A model generated the notes under the pieces. That model was given only the letters and a program-made list of their open reading frames with translations. It was not told the DNA's origin and did no database searches. Positions 7,254 through 15,190 of a DNA stretch of 15,939 bases are shown piece by piece. Position 1 is the stretch's first letter, and every line of letters begins with the position of its first letter. The DNA comes from Desulfobacterales bacterium (GTDB lineage: Bacteria; Desulfobacterota; Desulfobacteria; Desulfobacterales; RPRI01), in assembly GCA_020052975.1 (NCBI GenBank), contig JAGVOC010000359.1, positions 1-15,939 on the forward strand, read 5' to 3'. The translations under genes and the position numbers were made by a program.

Positions 7254-8413
7254 GAGATCAGAAAGCGGTAATATCAAGAAGAGCAACTGAAAGAATAAAA
7301 GCCGGGCATCTCTGGATTTACAGGAGCGACATAATTGATCCACCTGCCGAAGGAGGGTCCGTTGTAACCATCAGCGACAGCGGCGGGAAATTTTACGGAA
7401 AGGCATTTTACAGCGATAAGTCGCAGATAGCTCTGCGCCTGGTTACAACCCTCGATGAAACGGTTGACGAAGGATTCTGGAGAAACCGGCTTGAATCGGC
7501 TTTAATGCTCAGGCGGAAAGTGGTTACGAATTCGGAAGTATGCAGGCTTGTAAACGGCGAAGGAGACGGGGTTCCCTCCGTAATTGTTGACCGTTATAAA
7601 GATGTTCTTTCCATTCAGACTCTAAGTCAGGGGGCCGAGAATATAAAAAAGCTTATTGCAGAACTTCTGTCGGAACTTATCGATCCGGTTTCCATCATTG
7701 AAAGAAATGACGGAAAGGTCAGGGATCTGGAAGGATTGCCGAGGCAAGTCTCAATATTAAAAGGAGAAGATCCCGGTGAGATAATCTGTTTTGAGAACGG
7801 CCTTAAATTTAACTTTCATCCCTCTTCAGGCCAGAAAACAGGCGCTTTTCTTGACCAGAGGGAAAACCGTGCTCTTACGGGCAGGCTCTCCTTTGGAGCC
7901 GGTCTTGACTGTTTCTGCTACGCAGGCGGTTTTGCGCTGAATATGGCAGGGTCATGTGAAAAGGTTGAGGCAATTGACATCTCGGAATCGGCAATTGAGC
8001 TTGCAAAGAAAAACGCCCTGTTAAACGGGATAACAAACATTCAATTTGAGACTGACAATGTTTTTGACCGGCTGAAACTTTATGACGGTCAGAAAAGAAA
8101 ATTCGATACGATAGTGCTCGATCCTCCCGCCTTTGCAAAAAGCAGGGCACATATTGAAGCTGCCGAAAGAGGGTACAAGGAGATTAATCTCCGGGCGTTA
8201 CGGATGCTTAATCCGGGAGGTTTGCTGATTACGTCGAGCTGTTCGCAGCATATGGATGAAAATGCATTTTTAAATATTTTAGCCTGGGCCGCTTCGGATG
8301 CAGGATGCAGGGTGCAGGTGATCGAGAAGCGCACCCAGGGCAAGGATCATCCATTCCTTATTTCCATGCCCGAAACCTATTACTTAAAATGCATATTGCT
8401 TCGGATCTTATAA
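7250..8413 (+). CDS. rlmI: Class I SAM-dependent 23S rRNA methyltransferase, RlmI-like
   Basis: The predicted role is cytosine-5 methylation of 23S rRNA. An N-terminal PUA-type RNA-binding domain covers about residues 1-80 (GHLWIYRSDI, GKAFYSDKSQIALRL). Then come the RlmI hairpin region (GQKTGAFLDQREN), SAM motif I LDCFCYAGGFAL near residue 219, the acidic DIS of motif II, motif IV DPPAFAKSR near 291, and SSCSQHM with the likely catalytic Cys331. The 387-residue length is close to E. coli RlmI (396). The start is a TTG at 7250 that shares TTGA with the TGA stop of the upstream gene; no ATG or GTG is placed before the PUA domain. A GAAGGAG lies about 18 nt upstream, too far for ideal initiation, so coupling by re-initiation is likely. 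The exact target base is inferred from family. Confidence 0.9.
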   Translation: MRDQKAVISRRATERIKAGHLWIYRSDIIDPPAEGGSVVTISDSGGKFYGKAFYSDKSQIALRLVTTLDETVDEGFWRNRLESALMLRRKVVTNSEVCRLVNGEGDGVPSVIVDRYKDVLSIQTLSQGAENIKKLIAELLSELIDPVSIIERNDGKVRDLEGLPRQVSILKGEDPGEIICFENGLKFNFHPSSGQKTGAFLDQRENRALTGRLSFGAGLDCFCYAGGFALNMAGSCEKVEAIDISESAIELAKKNALLNGITNIQFETDNVFDRLKLYDGQKRKFDTIVLDPPAFAKSRAHIEAAERGYKEINLRALRMLNPGGLLITSSCSQHMDENAFLNILAWAASDAGCRVQVIEKRTQGKDHPFLISMPETYYLKCILLRIL

Positions 8414-8432
8414 AATATCTGATATCGTGAAA

Positions 8433-8957
8433 TCATAAATTTTCCAGGATAAATCCGGTGCGCCTGTTGACCGGCAAAAGAGGGACTCTTAAGATTTCAT
8501 ATCCAAGCGTTTTATAGGTCTCTTCTATAAGCCGGTCAATGAGGGTGGAATCTTCTTCGTTTTCATTGCGGACTTTATCGTGTTTTATCCGAAGCCTGTC
8601 GAATAAGAATATTTTTCTGTAGCGTATATCGGCGCTTTCTTTTTCAGGTTCTTCCGGATTAAGTCCCGCAAATCTGAAATAGGCTATGCTGTCCGGAATT
8701 GCGCGGTCAAGAAAAACAATCGCTTTGTCAGGAAGAGAAGATTCCATCTCTATTTTCCTGTAAAATATGTTGTGTTCGAATAAGGACATGTCTGCTTTTA
8801 TTTCATCGAGGGTTTTGCCTTTCCTTAATTCATCATTTATATATGCACGTGCAACTTCATGAACGACTTTGTAACCAAGCTGTTCGAGCTGCAATATCAC
8901 AGACGTTTTTCCTGAACAGGGGGAACCTGTTATTACATACCAGTTTGTTATACGCAT
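8433..8957 (-). CDS. P-loop ATPase/kinase-like protein, AAA_28 family
   Basis: This small 174-residue NTP-binding protein has a clear Walker A motif, GSPCSGKT, at residues 11-18. HEVARAYI near residue 33 and FLDRAIPDSIAYF around 82-94 (with D84-R85) are the layout of AAA_28 proteins, which resemble the NadR kinase domain. The LDR-x-DS-AY pattern suggests a small-molecule or nucleoside kinase fold rather than a motor ATPase. Its substrate is unknown. The gene ends 19 nt from the convergent rlmI stop and follows the SRAP gene after 38 nt on the same strand, so the two may be co-transcribed. The ATG at 8957 is the only good start, although no strong Shine-Dalgarno precedes it. There is no signal peptide or membrane segment. 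Confidence 0.82.
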   Translation of the reverse strand: MRITNWYVITGSPCSGKTSVILQLEQLGYKVVHEVARAYINDELRKGKTLDEIKADMSLFEHNIFYRKIEMESSLPDKAIVFLDRAIPDSIAYFRFAGLNPEEPEKESADIRYRKIFLFDRLRIKHDKVRNENEEDSTLIDRLIEETYKTLGYEILRVPLLPVNRRTGFILENL

Positions 8958-8995
8958 ATTAAAATAGATCCGCCAGTTGAACCGATTTAAAATAG

Positions 8996-9676
8996 TTAGA
9001 GCTTTGCCGACAGGTCAAGTGGTGCGATACAGAAAGGATCATTATTTGAAACGGAATTGACCCTGCGGGATACGGGAAATCCTTTTATCCCGGATATTGC
9101 TCCTTCCTGTATGATCTCTTTTAAGCTTTTCGGGTCATTTTCATCGGGATTGAGCCAGTTTTCATATACCTTTTTGTCTAGAATTACCGGCATCCTGTTG
9201 TGAATTACGCTTAAAGGGCCGGTTGCTTCTGTTGTAATTACAGCAAAGGCGCAACGGATTGACTCGTCATTTTCTTTTCTTTTTCCCCAGATACCGGCAA
9301 AGGCGAAAGGCAGATTTGATTGAACTTTAAAAAACCAGGGCTCTTTTTTGGAACCGGTCTTTTTCCATTCATAAAATCCGTCGGCGGGTATAAGGCACCG
9401 TCTGAATCTGTAAGCTTCACGAAAGCTCGGTTTTTCCGCAATGGTTTCAAAACGAGCATTGATCAGAAGAGGCGGTTTTGTTTCTTTTTCCCCGATATGG
9501 GGCGAAATACCCCAGAAAAATTTTGTCAGAATCCTTTCACCTGAGTGTACAACGGCAAGAACATCCTGCAACGGGGCCACATTGTAAGATTGAACAGGAT
9601 CGCATTTTACGGCCCTGATATCAAAAGCCTCCTGTAACAAAGAAACCGGGCTGAACTGGGCAAATCTTCCACACAT
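8996..9676 (-). CDS. SRAP-domain protein (SOS response-associated peptidase, YedK/HMCES family)
   Basis: SRAP proteins form a stable thiazolidine crosslink with abasic sites in single-stranded DNA through their N-terminal cysteine, shielding the lesion. All key positions are present: Cys2 exposed after Met removal (MCGRF), Asn73 in INARFET, Glu103 in ADGFYEW and His159 in IHNRMP. These match C2, N75, E105 and H160 of E. coli YedK. YNVAPLQ and the Trp-Gly of FFWGISP are further family markers. The 226-residue length is typical. I see no LexA-type box (CTG-N10-CAG) just upstream, so SOS control is not supported by sequence. The AAA_28-type gene follows on the same strand. Confidence 0.95.
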   Translation of the reverse strand: MCGRFAQFSPVSLLQEAFDIRAVKCDPVQSYNVAPLQDVLAVVHSGERILTKFFWGISPHIGEKETKPPLLINARFETIAEKPSFREAYRFRRCLIPADGFYEWKKTGSKKEPWFFKVQSNLPFAFAGIWGKRKENDESIRCAFAVITTEATGPLSVIHNRMPVILDKKVYENWLNPDENDPKSLKEIIQEGAISGIKGFPVSRRVNSVSNNDPFCIAPLDLSAKL

Positions 9677-9704
9677 AATCTTTTTTACTCTTCTCTCAAC
9701 GCTT

Positions 9705-9719
9705 GACGGCTTCGTAAAA
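9705..9719. repeat. Fragment of the GACGGCTTCGTAAAA repeat end
   Basis: The 15 bases GACGGCTTCGTAAAA are identical to the left end of the 126-bp element at 6401. The sequence then diverges and I find no matching right end or central hairpin. This looks like a solo or decayed end, 28 nt upstream of the SRAP start. Confidence 0.6.
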
Positions 9720-9794
9720 CAGTCCGCATATGATTTTAACTTTTAACTACTTGTTATTTTTTCAAGTATTGAGCGCTGATGCTTCACTTTGTGT

Positions 9795-9826
9795 CGCTTG
9801 AACCCTCGAATCCTTGAATCCTTGAC
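9795..9826. repeat. Degenerate 8-bp tandem repeat
   Basis: Four consecutive 8-bp units lie here: CGCTTGAA, CCCTCGAA, TCCTTGAA, TCCTTGAC. They sit in the 281-nt spacer between the divergent SRAP and acyl-CoA ligase genes. The rest of that spacer is AT-rich and shows no convincing promoter apart from the ligase Shine-Dalgarno. Confidence 0.6.
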
Positions 9827-9957
9827 CTCTTCATTATTTATTCTATTAGCATAACAAATTAACTTGTGATATGAAACTTCAACATTCATAAATTTATCAG
9901 ATTTTATTCAGCTCTTCAACGTATCAATTCACATTAAAGGCAGGAGGAAATTTTATC

Positions 9958-11670
9958 ATGAAAAAGGAACAGTTCTGGAGAAAATCCTATGATGCCGGTC
10001 TCGAAGATATTGATCCGAAAAGATGGGAAACCTCGTATGTTGATGTTATCAGACCAGCATTTCAAAAATTTCCGGAAAAGGCAGCATTTACTTTTTTCGG
10101 TGTCGAGGTGTCATTTGCCCAGGTGGACAAGTATTCAAACAAGTTCGCCGATATGCTCATTAAAAACGGTCTGAAGAAAGGGGATGTGGTCGGGATCAAT
10201 CTTCCGAATATTCCCGAATATGTGATAGCCTGGCTGGGAACATTAAAAGCCGGATGTGTTGTTTCGGGAGTTTCGCCACTGCTCTCTCCTGAAGAAATGC
10301 AATATCAGCTTAATGACTCAAAAGCAAAAGCCCTTGTTACACTTGATGCCATATTTGCGGGAAGGCTCGTAAAAATTGAGTCGAATCTCCCTGATCTTAA
10401 AGTTGTAGTTGCGGCAAGTGTCGGAGGTTTTCTTCCTGCCATAAAAAGAATACTGGGACAGATGCTGAAAAAAATACCTAAAGGCAAGGTAATCCCGTTG
10501 AAAGGGAAAATCATTTATAATTTTCATGATGTGATAAAAACAGATAAATTTTCGGAAAAAAATCCGAATATTAAAGTAACTCCTGATGATATTGCATATT
10601 TGCAATATACAGGCGGTACAACAGGCGCACCCAAAGGGGCTATGCTGAGCCACCGTAATGCAGTTTCGGACCTGATAATTGTCCAAACCTGGCTCGGGTG
10701 GGAACCGGGTAAGGGATTGGCGCTGTCAGGATTCCCGTTTTTTCATATTGCAGGCCTTTTCTTCAATGCAAACTGCATATTCCTCGGATGGACACAGGTG
10801 CTTGTCCCCAACCCAAGAGATACTGATTACATCTGCGCCCAGATAGAAAAATATAAGCCAACTACACTTGTTAACGTACCGTCCCTGTTCCAAATCCTGA
10901 TGGGTAATCCTAAATTCAAGTCTTTGGATTATTCAGGAGTGGATAGATGCATATGTGCTGCCGCCCCGTTCCCCGAAGAATCTCAGAAAGAGTTTGAAGA
11001 AATCGTGGGGAAGGGCAAGCTGCTGGAAGTATATGGAATGACTGAAACTTCCCCTTTGACTACAATGAATCCATCGAAAGGTAAAAAGAAGCTGGGGTCA
11101 ATCGGGCTGCCATTATTAAATACGGATATAAAACTGGTCGATCCTGAAACCGGCAAAGAAGTTGCACCGGGTCAGCCCGGGGAAATTTGCGTAAAAGGTC
11201 CGCAGGTCATGGTCGGTTATTTTAACAAGCCGGAAGAAACGAAAAAGACAATTGATTCGGATGGATATTTACATACCGGAGATGTTGCTGTTCAGGATGA
11301 AAATGGATATCTGAGCATAGTGGATAGAACAAAGGATATGATAATCGTAGGTGGATTCAAAGTCTTTTCCAAGAAGGTTGAAGAAATATTAACAGCGCAT
11401 CCGGCGATAGAAATGATTGCAACTGTTGGCGTGCCTAATCCGGAACGGCCCGGTTCCGAACTTGTTAAGGCTTTTGTAATGGTTTCCAAAGAATACGAGG
11501 GTAAAGACAACAAAGAGATTGAAAATGAAATAATAAAATTTGCGAAAGAGAAACTCGCCCCCTACGAGGTTCCGAAGATGATTGAAATAAGAAAAGACCT
11601 GCCCCTCACAACAGTTGGTAAACTTGATAAAAAGCTTCTTCGCGCAGAGGGGAAAAGCAATAAGGCGTGA
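9958..11670 (+). CDS. Long-chain fatty-acid-CoA ligase-like AMP-forming synthetase
   Basis: This ANL-superfamily enzyme activates a carboxylic acid to its CoA thioester through an acyl-AMP. Motifs appear in order: P-loop YTGGTTGAPKG (residues 217-227), the aromatic-rich FPFFHIAG segment, VYGMTETSP (near 359), YLHTGDVAVQDENGY, the hinge DRTKDMIIVGGFKV, and C-terminal LTTVGKLDKKLLR with the catalytic Lys555. The 570 residues suit FadD-type ligases. AGGAGG 10 nt before the ATG supports the start. The GGFKVFSKKVEE segment and general layout suit medium- or long-chain substrates, but chain length cannot be read from sequence and aromatic acids are not excluded. It converges with an SDR gene over 49 nt and stands alone on its strand. 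In an anaerobe it would supply beta-oxidation or lipid synthesis (inference). Confidence 0.88.
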   Translation: MKKEQFWRKSYDAGLEDIDPKRWETSYVDVIRPAFQKFPEKAAFTFFGVEVSFAQVDKYSNKFADMLIKNGLKKGDVVGINLPNIPEYVIAWLGTLKAGCVVSGVSPLLSPEEMQYQLNDSKAKALVTLDAIFAGRLVKIESNLPDLKVVVAASVGGFLPAIKRILGQMLKKIPKGKVIPLKGKIIYNFHDVIKTDKFSEKNPNIKVTPDDIAYLQYTGGTTGAPKGAMLSHRNAVSDLIIVQTWLGWEPGKGLALSGFPFFHIAGLFFNANCIFLGWTQVLVPNPRDTDYICAQIEKYKPTTLVNVPSLFQILMGNPKFKSLDYSGVDRCICAAAPFPEESQKEFEEIVGKGKLLEVYGMTETSPLTTMNPSKGKKKLGSIGLPLLNTDIKLVDPETGKEVAPGQPGEICVKGPQVMVGYFNKPEETKKTIDSDGYLHTGDVAVQDENGYLSIVDRTKDMIIVGGFKVFSKKVEEILTAHPAIEMIATVGVPNPERPGSELVKAFVMVSKEYEGKDNKEIENEIIKFAKEKLAPYEVPKMIEIRKDLPLTTVGKLDKKLLRAEGKSNKA

Positions 11671-11706
11671 GACATAAGGCGGGAGGCATGAGGCGGCGAG
11701 AGGCAT
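11662..11706. repeat. Degenerate 14-bp tandem repeat across the ligase stop codon
   Basis: The units AAGGCGTGAGACAT (11662-11675) and AAGGCGGGAGGCAT (11676-11689) are followed by a third with a 3-nt insertion, GAGGCGGCGAGAGGCAT (11690-11706). The first unit contains the TGA stop of the acyl-CoA ligase (11668-11670), so the last ligase codons are made of repeat sequence. No terminator hairpin is visible in this 49-nt convergent gap. Confidence 0.65.
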
Positions 11707-11719
11707 GGAAGAGATAAAG

Positions 11720-12481
11720 TTATATGGCGCTTGCGCCGCCATCAACCGGAATGGTCTGGCCTGTGATAAAATCTGAAGCATCCGAGCAAAGAAACAATAC
11801 AGGGTGTGCCACATCAGAAGGCTCTGCAATTCTTCCAAGCGGGATTGTTTTTACGATTTGATTATAAATATCATTGTTTGACCAGAATGGTTCGCTGAAT
11901 TTTGTCTTTACCATGCCCGGCGCTACAGCATTAACCTGGATACCAAAAGGTGCAAGTTCTTGTGCAAGAACCTTGGTCATCATTTCAATTCCGGCTTTTG
12001 CTATGCCATAAATTCCCATTGCCGGTGCGGATCTTCTTGCGGCAATAGATGAAATACTGACTATTTTCCCCTTTTTCCGCCCTCTCATTATTTTTCCGGC
12101 CTTTTTTGAACATAAGAAAGTGCCGCTCAGATTGGAGTCAATTATTTTTTGCCATAACGAATAGTCGGCATCAACAACTGAAGTTACAATATTCATTCCG
12201 ACATTGTTTATCAGGCCATCGATCTTTCCGAAATTTTCAATAGCTTTATTAAAGAGGTTTTCAACATCAGATTCTTTTGCAATATGTGCCTGTACTGTAA
12301 GAAGGCCGGCTCCTCCCGAAAGCTTTGTTTTCGCTGCTTCAAGCCCTTCCTGTTTTCTTCCGCATATTACGACCTTTGCCTTCTGATCAAGAAGCAGTTG
12401 CGCTATTTCCAAACCGATTCCCCTGCTTCCACCGGTTATTACAAACACCCTGTTTTCGAGGTCATAACATACATTACCCAT
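11720..12481 (-). CDS. SDR-family NAD(P)-dependent oxidoreductase
   Basis: This is a classical short-chain dehydrogenase/reductase with a Rossmann fold. It has the cofactor loop TGGSRGIG (residues 16-23), NNVG (92-95, Val in place of the usual Ala), and the active-site tetrad Asn117, Ser145, Tyr158, Lys162 (Y-x3-K). The C-terminus FLCSDASDFITGQTIPVDGG is the common ending of FabG-like enzymes. I chose the ATG at 12481 (253 residues) because AGGAGG lies 5 nt before it; an in-frame ATG 48 nt earlier lacks support and adds a non-conserved tail. GR at 41-42 after the second strand weakly favours NADP. The substrate is unknown; 3-oxoacyl reduction or 3-hydroxyacyl dehydrogenation would suit the facing acyl-CoA ligase. 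It lies 84 nt downstream of the mltD stop. Confidence 0.9.
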   Translation of the reverse strand: MGNVCYDLENRVFVITGGSRGIGLEIAQLLLDQKAKVVICGRKQEGLEAAKTKLSGGAGLLTVQAHIAKESDVENLFNKAIENFGKIDGLINNVGMNIVTSVVDADYSLWQKIIDSNLSGTFLCSKKAGKIMRGRKKGKIVSISSIAARRSAPAMGIYGIAKAGIEMMTKVLAQELAPFGIQVNAVAPGMVKTKFSEPFWSNNDIYNQIVKTIPLGRIAEPSDVAHPVLFLCSDASDFITGQTIPVDGGASAI

Positions 12482-12486
12482 TAAAT

Positions 12487-12492
12487 CCTCCT
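12487..12492 (-). promoter_or_regulatory. Ribosome binding site deciding the SDR start
   Basis: A perfect AGGAGG on the minus strand, 5 nt before the ATG at 12481, selects this start over the in-frame ATG at 12529. Confidence 0.85.
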
Positions 12493-12565
12493 GAAAAACA
12501 GATGAATAATCGTTTAATAAATTTTCCAAAACATGACAAACACACTTGATTCCCTGATCGTAAGT

Positions 12566-14545
12566 CTATTCAACATAAATATATTGCCCAACATGTATTT
12601 TGCTTTTTGGCGTCAGCTTGTTAATACGCAGAAGCCTGTCCAGCGACATATTGTGATTCTGCGAAATCCTGAAAAGGTTATCCCCTGATTTGACGCGGTA
12701 CTTCTTAATAACATCATTGGTTTCATTATAACCGCTCTGTTTTTGAATAAATAAAACCTGTCCTATATGAAGGTTGATCGTATTTAACTTGTTAAGTTCC
12801 TGAATGTTTTTAACTGTCGTATTGTATCGGTTGGCTATGATCAAGAGGGATTCACCGCTTTTAACAATATGTGTAGAAGGTTGTTCCTTTTTTTGCGGTG
12901 TGTATTTTGCTTGTTGGGTTGTTGATTCAGTTTTTGATGATCCTCCTTGATAATTAGGGATTTTAAGCATTTTGTCTGCTATTACTATCGGTTTGCGCAT
13001 ATTATTTGCCCGCATGAGGTTTTGAGCGCTGACTCGGTAGCGTTTTGAAATTGCAAAAAGTGTTTCTCCCCGTTTTACTCTGTGATAAGCAGTTGAAACC
13101 TGTTGTCTGGCGGATGAGACGGGTATTGCGTCTATTTTGGCAAGAAGCTCTTCTGTTTTACCGGGCGGTGCTTTCAGAAGATATGTGTAAGGCGGTAAAA
13201 TATTGTATCGAAGTTCCGGATTAATCTGTTTGAGATCATTTGCATCGACGCAAAGTTCTTTCGCTATGTCTTTCAAATGAGCCTGTTTTGTTATCGAAAC
13301 AGTTTCGTATTTCCAGGGCAATTCCAGATCAACTTTATCAAGACCGTATTTTTCCGGGTTGGAAAGGACGTGGAGGGTTGCCAAAAATCTTGGAACGTAT
13401 CTTGCGGTTTCTCTCGGAAGGCGTTCATAAAGATCCCAGAAGTTATCAAGATAATTGACATTTTGGTCCCTTATTATCCTTAAAACCCTGCCTTCTCCGC
13501 AGTTGTAGGCGGCAAGCACAGTTGTCCAGTCTCCAAACATCTGATGCAGTTCCTTAAGATATGCTATTGCTGCTTCAGTAGATTTGACTGGATCAAGTCT
13601 TTCATCAACGAACAGATCCCGTTTTAAGCCAAATTTATAGCCGGTCGAAGGAATGAACTGCCAAAGGCCGAGAGCCCTGGCTGAAGAAAGTGCGTTAACC
13701 TTAAATCCGCTTTCGATGAGGGGCAACCAGGACAATTCTGCCGGCAACCCAGCTTGCTTAAGCATTTCAAGTATTTGAGGACGAAAGCTTCCTGAACGCT
13801 TTAATGATTCTCTGAAAAAATTTCTTTCTATGCCGGTCGTGAAAAGATCTATTTCGGTCTGAATATGGCTATTCATTTCCATAGGAATAGCCTTGTGATT
13901 TCCATTAACAGCGAAATTCCGTGAGGCGTAAATTTCCAATATTCTTTTCGAAATAGTAAATCTTATATCTTCTTTTTGCTGGGCCAAAGTCGAATTGTTG
14001 CCCGTATCTATCGATAAAATTAATGAATAAGCCTGATCCAGTGCTTCAAGTGCATTTTCCAGTTCACCCTTTTGCCATAACTCCTGGGACATTTGACAGT
14101 AATCGAGGGCTTCATCCATTTTATTTTCAAATTTTTTATTGCGGGGGGATGTTATTTCAGAAGAAACTGGGAGAGCGCCATTATCGTCAACCAACTTGTT
14201 GTTATTGTTGTTTGTTTGCGGGGGCTTTGTATCAACATTAGCCTGAACAGAAGGGGGATAATGTTTTGTATCCTTATTATTCGAATTCGTAATATTATCA
14301 ACTGCACTTGATTCTGTTAAGTTTGAGGGCTTATTGTTTTGTTCTCTTGAATTGTTATTGGTTGATATTGAAGTGGGAGGTGTAACATTATTATTCCCAA
14401 GAGGTTCTGTAGCAGCCTTGCTTGTTTTAGAAAGCAGGACAGGATTTTTATCTGGTGAAGTTTGGATGATTTCCGGATTGTGAGCGCAACCGGCTATCGA
14501 AATTATCAATAAGACAGTAAATGGAATTATCAATATATTTTTCAA
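12566..14545 (-). CDS. mltD: MltD-type lytic transglycosylase lipoprotein with LysM repeats
   Basis: This murein hydrolase cleaves the MurNAc-GlcNAc bond with formation of 1,6-anhydro-MurNAc. Residues 1-20 form a lipoprotein signal with lipobox SIAGC (Cys20). Residues 40-135 are a low-complexity Asn/Ser/Thr/Pro linker. A short helical segment (145-175) resembles one TPR unit. The SLT domain follows, with LSWLPLIESGF (catalytic Glu278), ALGLWQFIPSTG and LAAYNCGEGRV. A degenerate LysM-like stretch lies at about 415-465, then three clear LysM domains at about 487-531, 558-601 and 615-659 bind peptidoglycan. At 659 residues it is longer than E. coli MltD (about 450) because of the linker and the third LysM. 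The start is TTG at 14545, with GAGGA 9 nt upstream. The SDR gene follows after 84 nt. Confidence 0.93.
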   Translation of the reverse strand: MKNILIIPFTVLLIISIAGCAHNPEIIQTSPDKNPVLLSKTSKAATEPLGNNNVTPPTSISTNNNSREQNNKPSNLTESSAVDNITNSNNKDTKHYPPSVQANVDTKPPQTNNNNNKLVDDNGALPVSSEITSPRNKKFENKMDEALDYCQMSQELWQKGELENALEALDQAYSLILSIDTGNNSTLAQQKEDIRFTISKRILEIYASRNFAVNGNHKAIPMEMNSHIQTEIDLFTTGIERNFFRESLKRSGSFRPQILEMLKQAGLPAELSWLPLIESGFKVNALSSARALGLWQFIPSTGYKFGLKRDLFVDERLDPVKSTEAAIAYLKELHQMFGDWTTVLAAYNCGEGRVLRIIRDQNVNYLDNFWDLYERLPRETARYVPRFLATLHVLSNPEKYGLDKVDLELPWKYETVSITKQAHLKDIAKELCVDANDLKQINPELRYNILPPYTYLLKAPPGKTEELLAKIDAIPVSSARQQVSTAYHRVKRGETLFAISKRYRVSAQNLMRANNMRKPIVIADKMLKIPNYQGGSSKTESTTQQAKYTPQKKEQPSTHIVKSGESLLIIANRYNTTVKNIQELNKLNTINLHIGQVLFIQKQSGYNETNDVIKKYRVKSGDNLFRISQNHNMSLDRLLRINKLTPKSKIHVGQYIYVE

Positions 14546-14835
14546 AATGTTAAGTCCTCAAATTTTTGATTTCTGTTAAACGGCAATCTTGGGATTCTCT
14601 AAATATGCCCTTTATCTTTATGGAATGCTCTTTTTCAGTCACACCCAAATAAATTGATTTATATGGTTTAATTGTTTTGCAGGAGAATTACACAAACAGA
14701 GGCGGGCTTGTCAAGGATTAATCGTCAACAGCCTGTGCAAGGCTGATTAATATGTGGCCCGTAATTTATTTGTATAATTGATTATTGTATTAAAATAACT
14801 TGAAATAATTACAGCAAATACTCACAAATGAGTTG

Positions 14836-14972
14836 GTTTCCATCCGAAAATGGTCCTTCTGAGCAATCTCGGCGTTAATCTGCGGGATTTCTTGTGCGGC
14901 GTACATTGAGTATGCCTCCGCACAATCCCTTGATTTCCTTGAGCTTGTCTCAAAGTTTGCTTCCGGATGAAC
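14836..14972. mobile_element. 137-bp MITE-like palindromic repeat with GTTTCCATCCG end
   Basis: The left end GTTTCCATCCGAAAA and the complement of the right end, GTTCATCCGGAAG, form imperfect terminal inverted repeats (a 2-nt gap aligns them). The centre is a large hairpin: TTGTGCGGCGTAC (14892-14904), loop attga, GTATGCCTCCGCACAA (14910-14925). Its inner part, GCGTAC/GTATGC, is close to the central hairpin of the 126-bp element at 6401. The left-end 11-mer recurs at 5131. A 72-codon frame crossing it has no protein-like features. Confidence 0.6.
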
Positions 14973-15078
14973 ACTATATTGCAGTTGATAATTTAAGATT
15001 ATGGTCAATAATTGAAGAAATTGTAAGTTAAATTGATTATTATTCTTTACAATCGCAAAAAATTTGGTAAAATAAGTG

Positions 15079-15107
15079 TTGATATTTTATTTGAAGGCGG
15101 ATAAAAG
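15079..15107 (+). promoter_or_regulatory. Candidate promoter of the tRNA-tuf cluster
   Basis: TTGATA (15079-15084; 5 of 6 matches), a 17-nt spacer and TAAAAG (15102-15107; 4 of 6) read towards the tRNA genes. The expected transcription start, near 15114, coincides with the beginning of an inverted repeat. I do not see a clear GC-rich discriminator. Confidence 0.4.
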
Positions 15108-15114
15108 AAACTTT

Positions 15115-15134
15115 TCTTATCGATACCGATAAGA
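15115..15134. promoter_or_regulatory. 8-bp inverted repeat at the predicted start of the tRNA transcript
   Basis: TCTTATCG (15115-15122), loop ATAC, CGATAAGA (15127-15134) is a perfect inverted repeat just downstream of the putative -10. It could be a 5' hairpin on the precursor RNA or a protein site. It has no T-run directly after it, so it is not a standard terminator. Confidence 0.35.
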
Positions 15135-15190
15135 GTAATTTTAAATATTTTTAATCATTTATTTTGTAAAAACAAGATTTATTTGAGCGT

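Larger units (their letters stand above)
14546..15190. other. Intergenic region between mltD and the tRNA cluster (645 nt)
   Basis: No credible gene is present. The stretch holds the mltD Shine-Dalgarno (GAGGA on the minus strand), AT-rich sequence where an mltD promoter must lie but none stands out, the 137-bp palindromic element (14836-14972), and near its right end the putative tRNA-operon promoter and an 8-bp inverted repeat. Confidence 0.65.

Noticed and set aside
9640..9720. LexA/SOS box upstream of the SRAP gene
   Set aside because: No CTG-N10-CAG palindrome is visible near the start, so SOS control is not claimed.
11671..11719. Bidirectional terminator between the convergent acyl-CoA ligase and SDR genes
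   Set aside because: The gap is mostly tandem repeat and shows no stem followed by a T-run on either strand.
14790..15008. 72-codon minus-strand frame
   Set aside because: It lies across the 137-bp palindromic element and reads through its hairpin; no ribosome site or protein-like features.
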